DNA from: Neoechinorhynchus agilis
Lineage: Eukaryota; Acanthocephala
DNA: 64,000 nucleotides
Reading direction: 5' to 3'
Assembly: GCA_051530055.1 (NCBI GenBank)
Contig: CM121341.1
Location: 2,356,001-2,420,000, forward strand
Shown: one piece after another, positions 10,325 through 20,154 of the stretch
Layout of the letters: every line of letters starts with the position of its first letter
Numbering within the stretch: position 1 is the first letter of the stretch
Translations under genes and position numbers: made by a program
Notes under the pieces: model-generated
Databases searched by the model: none
Seen by the model: only the letters and a program-made list of their open reading frames with translations
What the model was told of the DNA's origin: nothing

Positions 10325-11010
10325 TCATTGTTTCTCAAAACAGCAACACATAGCGGCCATCGCAAGAAGAAGGAAACCACAAGCATCTCCCTCAAATACA
10401 CCGGCTTTCGCCACATAAGTAACACAGCGACCAGAAAACTGAGGCGTCTCAACTACATCGCTCCAAATCTTTTGATTTACAACAAACGGGGCGCATCCAT
10501 TGCGGGTATTCTCAAGAGGAAAGCCAAACAAGAGACCAAATCAGGGATCTACAAAATTCCATGTGCGGAATAACTATGCAAGGGATCAAGAAACGGATTT
10601 TGCAGCATAAACAGGCTTGCAGGACATTCGACAAATCCTCAGCAATCTCGAACCACTAGCAAACAATCCAGCACAAGGTGGATTTTGAAAAGGCGAGATT
10701 CATAACCAGCGAACCGGATCAGATAAGAAGACTGATTCTTTAGGCCATTCACATCCGGAGAAGTCCAGCGACGGAATGCAACAAATCAAACCACACACTG
10801 GTGCTACCAAAGTTGCGTAGCATGACGAACAAATTAGTCGGCAACAAACCGCAAGAGGTGTGTGCGGATCGAACGCCCCACACTTCTGGTATTAGCAAAC
10901 CCGCGGATCTGAGCTACATCCAAACGTGACCGGCTGTGCATGCTGTTTATATTGTCTCCATTTTAGATAGAGACTGAAGAGGCAAGGAAAACCTTGCGAA
11001 ATATTTCTCA
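10325..11010 (+). mobile_element. Penelope-like element 3' fragment with GIY-YIG domain
   Basis: 10,325-10,572 is open and reads as the connector between reverse transcriptase and endonuclease of a PLE (NYIAPNLLIYNKRGAS...), ending in SGIYKIPCAE, the start of the GIY-YIG nuclease. Beyond the first stop, the same family continues in other frames: HKQACRTFDKSSAIS, VDFEKARFITSEPDQIRRLIL.AIHIRRSP and a Cys/Pro tail ending near 10,930. The element is 5'-truncated, lacks the RT and carries several stops and frame changes. It ends in a hammerhead-like motif (10,974-11,006). GIY-YIG PLEs prime reverse transcription from nicks made by this nuclease. Confidence 0.75.
10974..11006 (+). ncRNA. Hammerhead-ribozyme-like motif at the end of the PLE
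   Basis: Directly behind the PLE coding tail the sequence is CTGAAGA, one extra G, a perfect six-pair stem GCAAGG/CCTTGC around an AAAA loop, then GAAAT. This is the CUGANGA - stem II - GAAA hammerhead core with one unpaired base before stem II, the same deviation as at 8656-8687. Position and orientation match the 3' end of the element. Confidence 0.55.
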
Positions 11011-11121
11011 AATAAATGAGTAACGACAACACCGGGGACAGGACACGCCAATTACTTCACACCTGTATTTAAACAGTTACAGAACCTTTATTTTGGCAAT
11101 GAAGTTTTAATGAATTTTTCA

Positions 11122-11728
11122 TTAATCTTTTATTTCAAATTTGTCGAATAGATAAAGACCAAGTCCTTGACCGACTCGTTTAATGTTCGTCAATTTCTGT
11201 GATATTTCATAGATTTCATCGTTCTAAATCAGGATGAATATTTTCGCTTATAAAATTATTATCTTAACATTTTACCTGGTGTTTGAAAAACCAATCGAGC
11301 ATATCAAGTAAATGATTATCGTGGTTTTTCTCAGCCTGGGCAGCCAACTCCTTAATACAAACGAATAAATCTTGTTCCATTTTTAGATGATATTCCATTA
11401 CATCCACAGCTGAATTCCATGGTTCCTTTCGATCAAGGTTTAAATCTTCATAGAGAACCTTCGCACCTCGCGTTAGTTGGAATTTTATAAATTCATCAGC
11501 ATGCTGTTTTTCACCGTCGGACTCCTCTTCGAAATATTTAGCCAAATTCGGTAAGGCTACATCGTGTTGTTTAAAATAAGTAGCCATTTGCATGTACTGG
11601 TACCATGCTTTTAGTTCGAGATTAATTTGCCTATTTACCAGTCGCTCGCATTCTGTACTGTAGTCGCAACGAATATCGGAGTTGGTCTGAATAGCAACCA
11701 TTAGATGTTCGAGAAAAGATAGCAGCAT
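11122..11728 (-). CDS. Ferritin, H-type subunit, two exons
   Basis: Exon 1 is 11,728-11,276 and exon 2 is 11,223-11,122, joined in frame across a 52-bp intron (donor CAG/GTAAAA, acceptor TGATTTAG), giving 184 residues. The four-helix ferritin fold is clear: NRQINLEL.A..QYM, EE.SDGEKQHADE, KMEQ, and the C-terminal LT..KRVG....YLFDK. Glu38, Tyr45, Glu73, His76 and Glu118 align with ferroxidase ligands Glu27, Tyr34, Glu62, His65 and Glu107 of human H chain, and Gln151 at the splice junction fits Gln141, so an iron-oxidising subunit is expected. It stores iron as a 24-mer cage. Met10 may be the true start (11,701). I see no CAGUGN iron-responsive element upstream. AATAAA on this strand at 11,092-11,087. 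Confidence 0.93.
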
Positions 11729-13049
11729 GAGGGAGATTTTATATCTTTACTAAAGTTCATCGAGTTCATTGTTTTTAAAATTGAGAGCAAAGGTGAGCCG
11801 ACTCAAGTCTGTAACAGAGACAATGATATTTTTCGTGAAATAAAAAGCAGGGTGAAAATAAAAGTCTAGACGTCGAAGAATACAAAGTGGCCACTTTGAT
11901 CGATTATTGAAAACATTAGGCAAAAGCTTTAAAAATCATTTATGAAAAAAATCCGCGACCTTCTCAAATCTGGAAATAGTAAGAAGATTGCGGAAATAAA
12001 TATAAGAACTTTTTTAGGTTAACAATTGAAATCGACGAATCTGTTAAACGTCACTTTTTACTATCCTTAACAGACAATTTTTTAGGACAGATAAGAAGTT
12101 TAAACATAGATTTGGGTTTAATACTTACATTTAACTTCCAGCTTTATGATATAATCAAAATTATTACTGTTTATTCCAAACTTTGTCCTAATCGTTTTTA
12201 ACTTACGCTGCCAGATAGTTGATTTTGGTTTAAAAATGATTTTTGTTTTGCGCCAATAAATGTTCGACTATCTCGACGATTATTTTTTATTGCGTGAATA
12301 TCGAGCGTCTATCATAGAACAATCGCTTAAGCACTCGCAACTTTAACGCTCATTTTAAACCTTTGCAGTGCTTCGGTTATAAATAATGGTTTTTATTAAT
12401 TTATGATTGCACTACTACACTTTTATCGGAAGTTGCGTTCGAAATGATCATCAAAAATGATCTAGGTTGTATCCGGATACTACAAATTATTGATTAATTT
12501 CACTTTCGAAAACCGGAGCTCATTCTTGAGGTAACAATCGGGCGATTGAACGTAGAACCTAATATGTATTGCGGGAATCTCTTCACCGAAATGCAGCCAT
12601 TGTTTTAAAATTTGATAAAATCACTCATGCTTGAAATTCCAGATTTATAGACAAGAAGCGAGAAGAGATATTCTCTTGTTAAATTCTTAAGTTTAAATTG
12701 GAAAATTTTCCCATTCAATGTGGTTGGACCTGAGCGTTACATTTGTCTGTTGTAAAGAACAAAATTTAATCTGGTATTATATTTATTTGGGAACTTATAT
12801 TTTAGCAATAGAGAATTTGCATGGAAAATCTCATTGCGTATCAAAATACTTTATCGCCTATTGAACACTTAAACAACGCTAAAACTAAGATCAAAACGAC
12901 GAACAAGATCACTTCGTTGTACGCGGGTAGGTATTCGCTCTTATCGATGTCTTTTTTGGCCTACTGTCTTGATTTCGTGATTTCAACGACTCCATCCACT
13001 ATGAAATATCGAGTTCTATTAGAGGCCACGATAACGATGCTGATGCACG
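11729..13049. other. Gene-poor AT-rich stretch upstream of ferritin
   Basis: Contains the ferritin 5' flank, with a TATAAAA on the minus strand about 20 bases before the start codon. An 86-codon ORF at 12,821-13,081 (MENLIAYQNTLSP) has no recognisable features and runs into LINE sequence. Nothing else is supported. Confidence 0.4.
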
Positions 13050-13470
13050 TCAACTCGAACCCACCATTAGCAAAAAATTGAAGGTGCTTATACTCGGATT
13101 TCTCTCTTTGAGATAATCAATCCTTTGAAATCCAAAGAAAAAAATAAAGAGAAGTGGAGACAGCACAGCACTTTGAGGTACGCCTTTGGTGAGGGATAGC
13201 CTGATAGAACATTTGGAACGGCAGTGAATGTATTGTTTTGTGAAGATAAGATCCGAACCAGCGGATATGCCACAAGTTGAGACCAAAATCGAAGCAGGCT
13301 CGGAGAAGCAGTGAATGGTCCACTGAGTCGAATGCTTTCGATAAATTCGGTTGAATGAGGCGGGTGACATGGGAGGGATAATTGTCGAGGTTTCGTAGGA
13401 GTGTGTCATAAATGCAAAGTAGGGCATCGGTTATCGAATTCATCACATGGTGCACTTCTAAAAAAGCTTC
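13050..13470 (-). mobile_element. LINE (CR1/L2-type) reverse-transcriptase fragment
   Basis: On the minus strand, overlapping frames read the RT palm of a non-LTR retrotransposon: ALLCIYDTLLRNLD, NLSKAFDSVDHSLLL, LWHIRWFGSYLHKTIHSLP and GVPQSAVLSPLLFI. The DNA is clearly related to the LINE inside the 6-kb repeat at 54.9-55.2 kb, so both come from one family. It is truncated on both sides and has frame changes. Confidence 0.8.
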
Positions 13471-13499
13471 AAAATTAAATGGGGAAATATATGATCAAA

Positions 13500-13585
13500 T
13501 CGACGGAGTTGTGTCGGGTCTTCCTTAAGACTCGCATTAGCCGATTTCTACATGTCTAATTAGGAGAATTAAGTGTACAGTGCAA
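13500..13585 (+). mobile_element. Short PLE reverse-transcriptase scrap
   Basis: The block TTAGCCGATTTCTACATGTC and flanks at 13,524-13,560 matches 20,510-20,544 inside the PLE of the palindrome arm. It encodes LADFYMSN, part of the PLE RT motif before the catalytic YIDD. Only about 60-80 bp remain. Confidence 0.5.
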
Positions 13586-13749
13586 CTTCGACAATTCCCA
13601 AGAAATTTATTAGGACCTCCAACCGCGACCCATCAGGGATTACCCCATTTTAAAGCTCCTTCAAAAGCAAACATCTAAGGCCCATCGCATTAACTTTCCA
13701 GACTTTCCCTAATTTACATCGCCCGTAAAAACTTCCTTTCCTCTAAAAT

Positions 13750-14165
13750 TCATTCAGGTTGCAAATCAACATGGTGGCGGACCGTGTTAAGGACTTTCTT
13801 AGTCTACGCCACCCTGATCCATTTCCTAATTTGACCTCTTCTAAATTTAAACAAGTTCTAGAATCCATCAATCGGAACCTCTGCCTTGACTGAAATTACA
13901 CTCTCTGCCCCACATCAACACCCCACCTCTTCCTTTCCTTAACCTCTAAAGAAATCACACACATAAAAGATTTCTGCACCAATCACAAACTCCACTTGAA
14001 CTTCTCTAAATGCTTCGAAATATCTCCTCAATCTGCAGCAGCCCCATATCCTACCCCGATCTTTCGAATGACATTCAGCGAATTACCCTCGGTCAGAATT
14101 CTGGATCTCCAATTTCAACCAAATCGGAAATGGGACAACACCTTCAAAATTTATCTTTCCAAAAG
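13750..14165 (+). mobile_element. LINE RT 3' fragment, opposite orientation
   Basis: Plus-strand frames read LTSKEI..IKDFCTNHKLHLNFSKCFEISP and SVRILDLQF, the region just after the catalytic F.ADD box of the same CR1/L2-like family. The 21.6-kb copy has the fuller version with ADDLTQI. Truncated at both ends and interrupted. Confidence 0.65.
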
Positions 14166-14224
14166 AGTTGTGGAGTATTATTTTATTTTTGAGTTTGTCA
14201 GTATTGTTGTCAAAACATTTTGGG

Positions 14225-14232
14225 TATAAAAG
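14225..14232 (+). promoter_or_regulatory. TATA box
   Basis: TATAAAAG, 55 bp before the ATG at 14,287. A start of transcription about 30 bp downstream (near 14,255-14,260) would leave a 5'UTR of about 30 bases rich in CT. This is the only textbook TATA box at the right distance that I see in the window. Confidence 0.7.
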
Positions 14233-14286
14233 GAGGCGATACACCGTTCGAAAGTCAAACTTCTCTCTCTCCATCGAACCTTAAAA

Positions 14287-14883
14287 ATGATCGCTCTTCT
14301 CTTCTTGATTGCTTTCACTTCAGTTGATTGCCGTAGTAACCGTCAAGAAATCGAGATTTCAAACGAAGATGGAAACCGAATTGCTGATGAGAAAAGCCAT
14401 GGACGAAACTTGACTTCGCCTGAGCCCGCTGTTAATGGTGTTCTAAATGTGCTGGTAGGCTACGAAAACCGGACGCTCATTGGAAATGGCCGTTTGAGGA
14501 TTAACACCAAACGAAATGCACTTAAAGAAATAAATGAAAAACCGATTGTAGTGGTCTTTCACGAAGACAAAACTTTGGATGGTATTGAGGAACAAGGAAA
14601 AATATTTGAGGAGATGAAGAATATCACCCAACAGGAAAAGTACAACAGCACGATTCTTGTAATGAAATACGAAGATCTAAGCGACGGGTATAAGGCGAAA
14701 ATTCCAAAATCAGTAACTATAATGGCTTACGTGAAATCTTCAAATACTCTTCGGTTACAAAATGATTTTTCACAATATAATAAGACGGAATTTGAGAAAG
14801 CACTTGGCATTTTACACGATTGTTATGTTAGAGGACATCTCAATGACAGTTGGGAGGTTTCTCCTTGGAAAAAGGCCAATTAG
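14287..14883 (+). CDS. Orphan secreted, probably N-glycosylated protein
   Basis: 198 residues, one uninterrupted exon. The first 16 or so residues (MIALLFLIAFTSVDC) form a signal peptide. The mature part is hydrophilic and has six N-X-S/T sites (NLT, NRT, NIT, NST, NKT, NDS), with only one further Cys near the end. I recognise no domain. The central part alternates charged helices and short beta-like stretches (KPIVVVFHED, STILVMKYEDL), suggesting an alpha/beta fold. It has a TATA box at 14,225 and AATAAA at 14,914-14,919, so it is a compact, complete transcription unit with a short 5'UTR. Its strong core promoter and secretion signal suggest abundant, regulated expression; the role is unknown. 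Confidence 0.7.
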   Translation: MIALLFLIAFTSVDCRSNRQEIEISNEDGNRIADEKSHGRNLTSPEPAVNGVLNVLVGYENRTLIGNGRLRINTKRNALKEINEKPIVVVFHEDKTLDGIEEQGKIFEEMKNITQQEKYNSTILVMKYEDLSDGYKAKIPKSVTIMAYVKSSNTLRLQNDFSQYNKTEFEKALGILHDCYVRGHLNDSWEVSPWKKAN

Positions 14884-15861
14884 TTTCGATGGTTGTATCC
14901 GTCGCTAGTAAAAAATAAATAGTTTGGCATTCATTTCGGTTTAAAGTTAATTGGATGGGAAAATGATCACGAACACATCTTTCAAAAGTTCTCAAAGAAG
15001 CATAAATCTTTACTGTTCTAAATTTAAATTCAATCAACGCTTTTCGTATGAGCCTCGAAGTTATCGAAAATGAACAATAAGTAACAATTTGTTAAATTGC
15101 TTAATTTTTATGGGTTTTAAGGATGAACGAAAAGGAACAAAATACTGAAATTCCAATAATTTATATCAACACAAAAAAATCCCAAAAAGACGCGATAAAT
15201 CGCATTGATTACAAAATTTATTTTATAATTTCGATACGAATTTTAGAGCACACCCAACAAACCCAAAACTCCTTAAAGTAAAAAATAATGTTTATATATC
15301 GGGAATTTTTTCTCAATAAAAAAGTTCATCGTCTTTTTTAGATATTTTTCGATGGAACATCCATGCGCCCGTTTTTTCTTTTGAAAGCGAAGGAGCAAAA
15401 TTCTAAAATACCACTGCTTTGGTTCTAAAATCTGTGCAATTGCAGATTTGTTCTTTACGTCGATAAACAATTCGAAAAGTGGATTCTCCGATGCATTCTC
15501 AAAAGCAACCCTTTCGCTTATTTGTAGTCTTCTAAATCACGACCCCGATCGATAAAGATCGTCAAATTTTATTGTTCGACTCTTTACGTACGCTAGTTGA
15601 GAACTTTATTAAACGTTCCTTTGATGACCTCAACGATAAACTCATTCAACATCTAAGTTTTTTTACAAAGAACTTTCCAATTAGACGACAAGAAATTTAC
15701 GAAAAAGCAAAACTGAAGCTGCAATTTGAAAGGACTGTCCGCACTTTGTCTGATGGCATTGTTAGTGGTTTGCTAGCTATATAGAAAAACGAAATTCCAC
15801 GGACCTTGACAGATCTGTTTAAGTTCCTATTTCAATTATTCGAACGTGGCGACCGATAACC
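14884..15861. other. Gene-poor stretch with one 70-codon ORF
   Basis: After AATAAA at 14,914-14,919 the sequence is AT-rich. An ORF at 15,572-15,784 (plus) encodes a charged helical peptide (MFDSLRTLVENFIKRSFDDL) without known domain; a minus frame at 15,273-15,470 is Lys-rich. Either could be an exon; neither is supported beyond being open. Confidence 0.3.
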
Positions 15862-16720
15862 GTTGCGTCATTCGTCTTCTCGTGAATGTCACGACGAATA
15901 CGTGATTGAGACATTTTATTCGCTAAAGTTGTCGTTGTTTAGGCGTCTTGGCGTATACGAATTAGCGGTTTACGATTATTTCTCGTTGTTTGTTTCTTTG
16001 CTTTCTTGTTCAATGTTCCTGTGAAATTCGGAATTACTAATCCGTATATCGACGATGTCCACAATTTTAGAAGGGATGAATACTGCGCGCAACTTAATCG
16101 GTTTCAATGGTTGCGTCATTAGTCTTCTCGTGAATAGCACGACGAATACGTGATTGAGACATTTTAATCGCTAAAGTCGTCGTTGTTTAGGCGTCTTGGC
16201 GTATACGAATTAGCGTTTACGATTATTTCTCATTATTGTATCTTTGCTTTCTTGTTCAATGTTCCTGTGAAATTCGGGATTACTTATCCGAATATCGACG
16301 ATGTCCGTTATTTTAGAAGGGATGAATACTGCGCGCAACTTAATCGGTTTCAATGGTTGCGTCATTAGTCTTCTCGTGAATGTCACGACGAATACGCGAT
16401 TGAGATATTTTATTCGCTAAAGTTGCCGTTGTTTAGGCGCTTTAGCGTATGCGAATTTGCGGTTTACGATTATTTCTCGTTGTTTGTTTCTTTGCTTTCT
16501 TGTTCAATGTTCCTGTGAAATTCGGAATTACTAATCCGAGTATCGACGATGTCCACTATTTTAGAAGGGATGAACACTCCGCGCAACTTAATCGGTTTCA
16601 ATGGTTGCGTCATTAGTCTTCTCGTGAATGTCACGACGAATACGCGATTGAGACATTTTATTCGCTAAAGTTGCCGTTGTTTAGGTGTCTTGGCGTATAC
16701 GAATTTGCGCTTTTCGGTCA
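15862..16720. repeat. 247-bp tandem array, left copy (about 3.5 monomers)
   Basis: A monomer of about 245 bp recurs with GTTGCGTCATT at 15,862, 16,112, 16,356 and 16,604. It is the reverse complement of the array at 39.69-41.80 kb. Monomers differ by point changes and small indels, more so than on the right. The 61-codon ORF at 16,183-16,368 is a by-product of the repeat. The array marks the outer end of the left palindrome arm. Confidence 0.85.
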
Positions 16721-17479
16721 TTTGGCAACTAATCAACTGGAACTCCCTCGATTTGCAATAAACATTCTTAGAAATTAGAAAATATCGATGAAGGTTTCGA
16801 TCAACGGAACTCTGTCGAGTTCATCGTTAGCCGTCTCAGTTCACAGGATTCGTACCGATATTCAGATCCAATTGCAAACCATAAATCCATGCGGTCCATG
16901 GCAAAGATTTAATTTGAGACAATGGTAAGAATTGACTGTTTCAGCGGTCGCCGGAGTCTTAATTTGTCGGTGTTGGCCGTTTTTTTAGCCTTCGCTAATT
17001 CAAGATCACATTTTTGGACTTTCAGCGATGATCTTTTAGTCTACTAATGTTCAGGATTCGTAACCGACTTGTCCTGCAGCTGCAACGGCGAATTGCTTCG
17101 AAATCCCAACCGAAATTTCTCGGCTTAGCAGCCTCAAACTTTAGCGTTTCTCACTGTTGAGAAGCGGTGTTTAATTTCTTATTTTTATTTTTTAATGTGC
17201 TATTTACCTTGGAATATTGAGCAGTCCAAATAAAGATGTTTGTTTATTTTATACTTCAAAAAACTCCGATATAAACTGGAGATCGGAATTATCGACTAGC
17301 CACACATAAAAGAGATCCAATTTTATGTTTCCAAAAGATTCTTAACGTGATTAATAACTCGGAAGGGCGTGATATTTTGTGGTGGTCGTATAATCATTAT
17401 TGTGTTTTTGCATTTATGCACTAACTTCTTTTGGTTTTGAGATTCGTTTTGAACAGTTCAAAAAGCTCTGCTATTTCAG
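16721..17479. other. 5' flank of the 268-aa protein gene
   Basis: Single-copy-looking sequence, duplicated only at 38,910-39,668 as part of the palindrome. CTGCTATTTCAG directly before the ATG at 17,480 is acceptor-like. No other element is seen. Confidence 0.4.
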
Positions 17480-18286
17480 ATGCCTAATTTTGTTGGTAAA
17501 CAACGTCGAAGGCGCTCAAAATCTTGGCTTCCCATGTATATAAGAAGTCAAGTGCGCCGGCTTATTAATCGGCAGAAGAGCCTGTTGGCTGCTAGGAGTA
17601 AAATGATTCCATTTGGATTTGAGTATTCGGGTCTTACGTTCGGCTTACGATTGGTAAGTTTTAATTTACTTGTTTACAATAGGGATCGATTTGGTCTTGA
17701 ATCGGAGACCATTGTTATGCAAAGCGTTGCGCCACGTTTATCGAGGATAAATAGGATTCTTCGAGACGAATTAATATTTCCGAGACCTACAAGGACCCCA
17801 TTTATGCGGACATCCCAATGTCTTGAGAGAATTCTAATTCCTGAGGCGGTCATAGAAAAGTCATGTTCAATAAAGCGGAATTTAGAAGATTCACAAGTTG
17901 AAGGAAATTTGCAGGAGACGAAAGCTGAATCAAAGGTGTTTTTTTCCCGAAAACGGAGAAAAATCAACACGAACGCTACGAACAACAGTGTTATTTTCAA
18001 TACAATGTCATCCGATTTTAATATCGCTTACCTTGAACAACTTGGTAAAGTGGGTAATGCGCCGCCAATCAAATGGGCTGTATACCATCAAGAACAACAA
18101 GAAGCCGTGACTTCTGATTTCAGCCAATTCGCGGTTCCTACAAAACTGGAAGTTGTTGCCAATTTTGCGTCGAATTCACAGGCTTACAAATTTAAGCAAA
18201 TGCTTAGAAGTACGGGAATCGATGAGTGTGCAAGGCTCAGTAGATGGAGACGTAGAGACGACGATGCATATAAAGCAAATCAGTGA
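17480..18286 (+). CDS. Unidentified basic protein, 268 aa (left copy)
   Basis: I do not recognise this protein. It opens with a strongly basic stretch (KQRRRRSKSW), then Arg-rich helices (SQVRRLINRQKSLLAARSK), a middle with Ser/Lys-rich low complexity and a second basic cluster (SRKRRK, a possible nuclear signal), and a C-terminal part with KLEVVANFASNSQAYKFKQML and RLSRWRRRDDD. No signal peptide or membrane span. The ATG abuts TATTTCAG, so an upstream exon or a trans-splice site is possible. A GTAAGT...TACAATAG pair at 17,654-17,682 looks like a 29-bp intron, but removing it breaks the frame, so I keep the gene intronless. Conservation of the full frame in both arms supports coding. AATAAA at 18,491. 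Confidence 0.55.
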   Translation: MPNFVGKQRRRRSKSWLPMYIRSQVRRLINRQKSLLAARSKMIPFGFEYSGLTFGLRLVSFNLLVYNRDRFGLESETIVMQSVAPRLSRINRILRDELIFPRPTRTPFMRTSQCLERILIPEAVIEKSCSIKRNLEDSQVEGNLQETKAESKVFFSRKRRKINTNATNNSVIFNTMSSDFNIAYLEQLGKVGNAPPIKWAVYHQEQQEAVTSDFSQFAVPTKLEVVANFASNSQAYKFKQMLRSTGIDECARLSRWRRRDDDAYKANQ

Positions 18287-18498
18287 TTTGCGGGCATTAA
18301 AACGGTGTTTTTGAAAGGTAGTAAAAAGTTTAACAAGACAGGAATTTATGAGAAAATGAAGCCTGAGATTGGTTTGTATGGTATTTGGTTTGTAGAGTTT
18401 TTACTCATTCCGTCTGAGGTTTTGTCTAAAAACCATACAATGAGTTTTTTCTTTTGAGTATTTTTGCTTGCATAAAACTTAATAGCGGAAAATAAATT

Positions 18499-18786
18499 TT
18501 AATCAATACCGAAATGGCCGCTACAAATCTCGCTGCTTAATTCTTTTTCGATTTTTTCGTTTAAAAACAACAATTTATTAATATTCAACAAAATGAGTTT
18601 TTTGCAAAACAAACCCAATGATTTCCATCTTCCTTTAATTCCAGAAAGAATGATTTTTGTGTAATTTTTCTCGTAATTTTCTAAGGGAGTCTTAATCGTA
18701 GATGTTAGCCGATTCGTGACAGAACGGAAATAAAATGCGGTTTTAAAATTCATCGATTTGTCTAAAGCTATTAAATGTCTAATCAT
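18499..18786 (-). CDS. Unidentified 95-aa ORF (left copy)
   Basis: Starts MIRHLIALDKSMNFKTAFYF, Lys/Leu/Ile-rich with no Pro-rich or repeat bias and no known domain. It is convergent with the 268-aa gene, whose polyadenylation signal overlaps its stop. The frame is identical in both palindrome arms, which is weak evidence because the arms are so similar overall. It could be a small mitochondrial or membrane-associated protein (N terminus can form a basic amphipathic helix), an exon, or chance. Confidence 0.3.
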   Translation of the reverse strand: MIRHLIALDKSMNFKTAFYFRSVTNRLTSTIKTPLENYEKNYTKIILSGIKGRWKSLGLFCKKLILLNINKLLFLNEKIEKELSSEICSGHFGID

Positions 18787-19351
18787 TGAAATTATATTTG
18801 TATTGCTTTATTTATAAATGTTTTTAAAATTCAAATAATATTCATAAGAAGTATCCAAGAATTAGTAAAGATTTCGTGTCGTCAAATAATAGAATTTCTT
18901 TGTATTTTTGTAAAGGTTTTGGTATTAAATTTCTTATAAAGTAAATGCGCTTATATTTTATTTGTTTTCAACAGTACATTTAAAAAGCAATTCGTTAATT
19001 ATATGATTCCCGAGTCGCTTTTAAGTCGAAGATTCTATTTACAAGTCGATTTTCGGCGAAAGTTATTCCACTTTGACGATTGTCGCTTCATTAGTTTCCG
19101 TTGAATCGAAAAAGATGCGAGGTGATCATTAATTTGAGCTGATTTATGAATGCTTTTTAAGGGGATTTTAATTTCGACCTCTCAATAATGTTTCCCTCGC
19201 AACGCCATTTTTGTTTCAATTTTAGATTGAGCTTTAAAATCATCCAACATTGCATTAACGAACGAGTTTTCTTCATGTCAACAAATTAGACTTTGAATTT
19301 GTTTAAACCGATTGGTGACTATGGCAATAATTGAAAATACATTATTTGACA
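18787..19351. other. AT-rich intergenic stretch
   Basis: Very AT-rich sequence between two divergent frames, duplicated at 37,038-37,602. No element recognised. Confidence 0.4.
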
Positions 19352-20029
19352 ATGTTCGAGTTTGAAATGACTCATTTTTATCGACTTTCAAAGGAAGAAA
19401 TTTTAAAGGAAATGAGAAGAGGAAAACGTGGACATGTCAAGGATCTCATTCGACTTGGAAAAGAAATGCTACAGCCTTCTGTGTTTAAAGATTACTTAAA
19501 AATATTTTCAAAGCTTGATCCAGCAAACAGTGAAAAAATAACAGCAAAGTCATTTTACCAAGCATTGAGAAAACAAGGCTCCAGGGTGTCAGAAGAAGAT
19601 GTAGCGGATAATTTCAAAGCAATCAGTTGTAATGGCGAGCCTGCTATTGATTTTGAGGAATTCATTGCTTTACAAGTTGACTACGAGAGGGTCTACGGCG
19701 AGGATCGTAAATTAAGGGAAGGTTTCTCAGTATTGGACTATAATGGTGATGGATTTATCGAGTTAGATGATCTCAAAAATTGGATGTTTGAGAACCTTCA
19801 GTCTAGCCAATTAGATGACGAGGATCTTAGAGCTATGATAAGAGTGGCTACTTCAAATCGTGGCAACAAAGTCTCATTCCGAGAGTTTGAGGCCATGATG
19901 AAAAGTCATCCTTCGAGGTTGGACAATATAAAGCAACATACAATACGAGAACGAGAACCATCGCATATTGCTATTGATTCGGATATTATTGGTAGAAGAA
20001 CTACACGCATGACGAAAAATAAAATCTAG
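19352..20029 (+). CDS. EF-hand calcium-binding protein, calmodulin/troponin-C-like (left copy)
   Basis: 225 residues from the ATG at 19,352, single exon. A basic N-terminal extension (SKEEILKEMRRGKRG) precedes four EF-hand-like units. Loop 3, DYNGDGFIELDD, is canonical and should bind calcium. Loops 1 (DPANSEKITAKS), 2 (SCNGEPAIDFEE) and 4 (TSNRGNKVSFRE) have lost acidic ligands and are probably degenerate. The spacing is that of calmodulin or troponin C, followed by a basic C-terminal tail of about 35 residues. The partner is unknown. AATAAA overlaps the last codons before the stop. The right-arm copy differs by Lys/Arg before loop 2 and Gly/Ser at loop-3 position 4. Confidence 0.8.
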   Translation: MFEFEMTHFYRLSKEEILKEMRRGKRGHVKDLIRLGKEMLQPSVFKDYLKIFSKLDPANSEKITAKSFYQALRKQGSRVSEEDVADNFKAISCNGEPAIDFEEFIALQVDYERVYGEDRKLREGFSVLDYNGDGFIELDDLKNWMFENLQSSQLDDEDLRAMIRVATSNRGNKVSFREFEAMMKSHPSRLDNIKQHTIREREPSHIAIDSDIIGRRTTRMTKNKI

Positions 20030-20154
20030 AGATAAATCAACCTGACAGTGATCGTTATAGTCGAATTCATATTTTAACTGATTGAATCACTCATTATCAA
20101 TTCAAATCAAAAAAAATAAGCACCAAAGGTCAAGCCGACAAAAGGTAATTGGGG

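Noticed and set aside
11745-11870. Iron-responsive element upstream of ferritin
   Set aside because: No CAGUGN loop with a proper stem is visible in the ~120 bases before the start; an unseen upstream exon could still carry one.
17654-17682. 29-bp GTAAGT...TACAATAG intron in the 268-aa gene
   Set aside because: Removing 29 bp shifts the frame into an early stop, while leaving it in keeps a long open frame in both arms.
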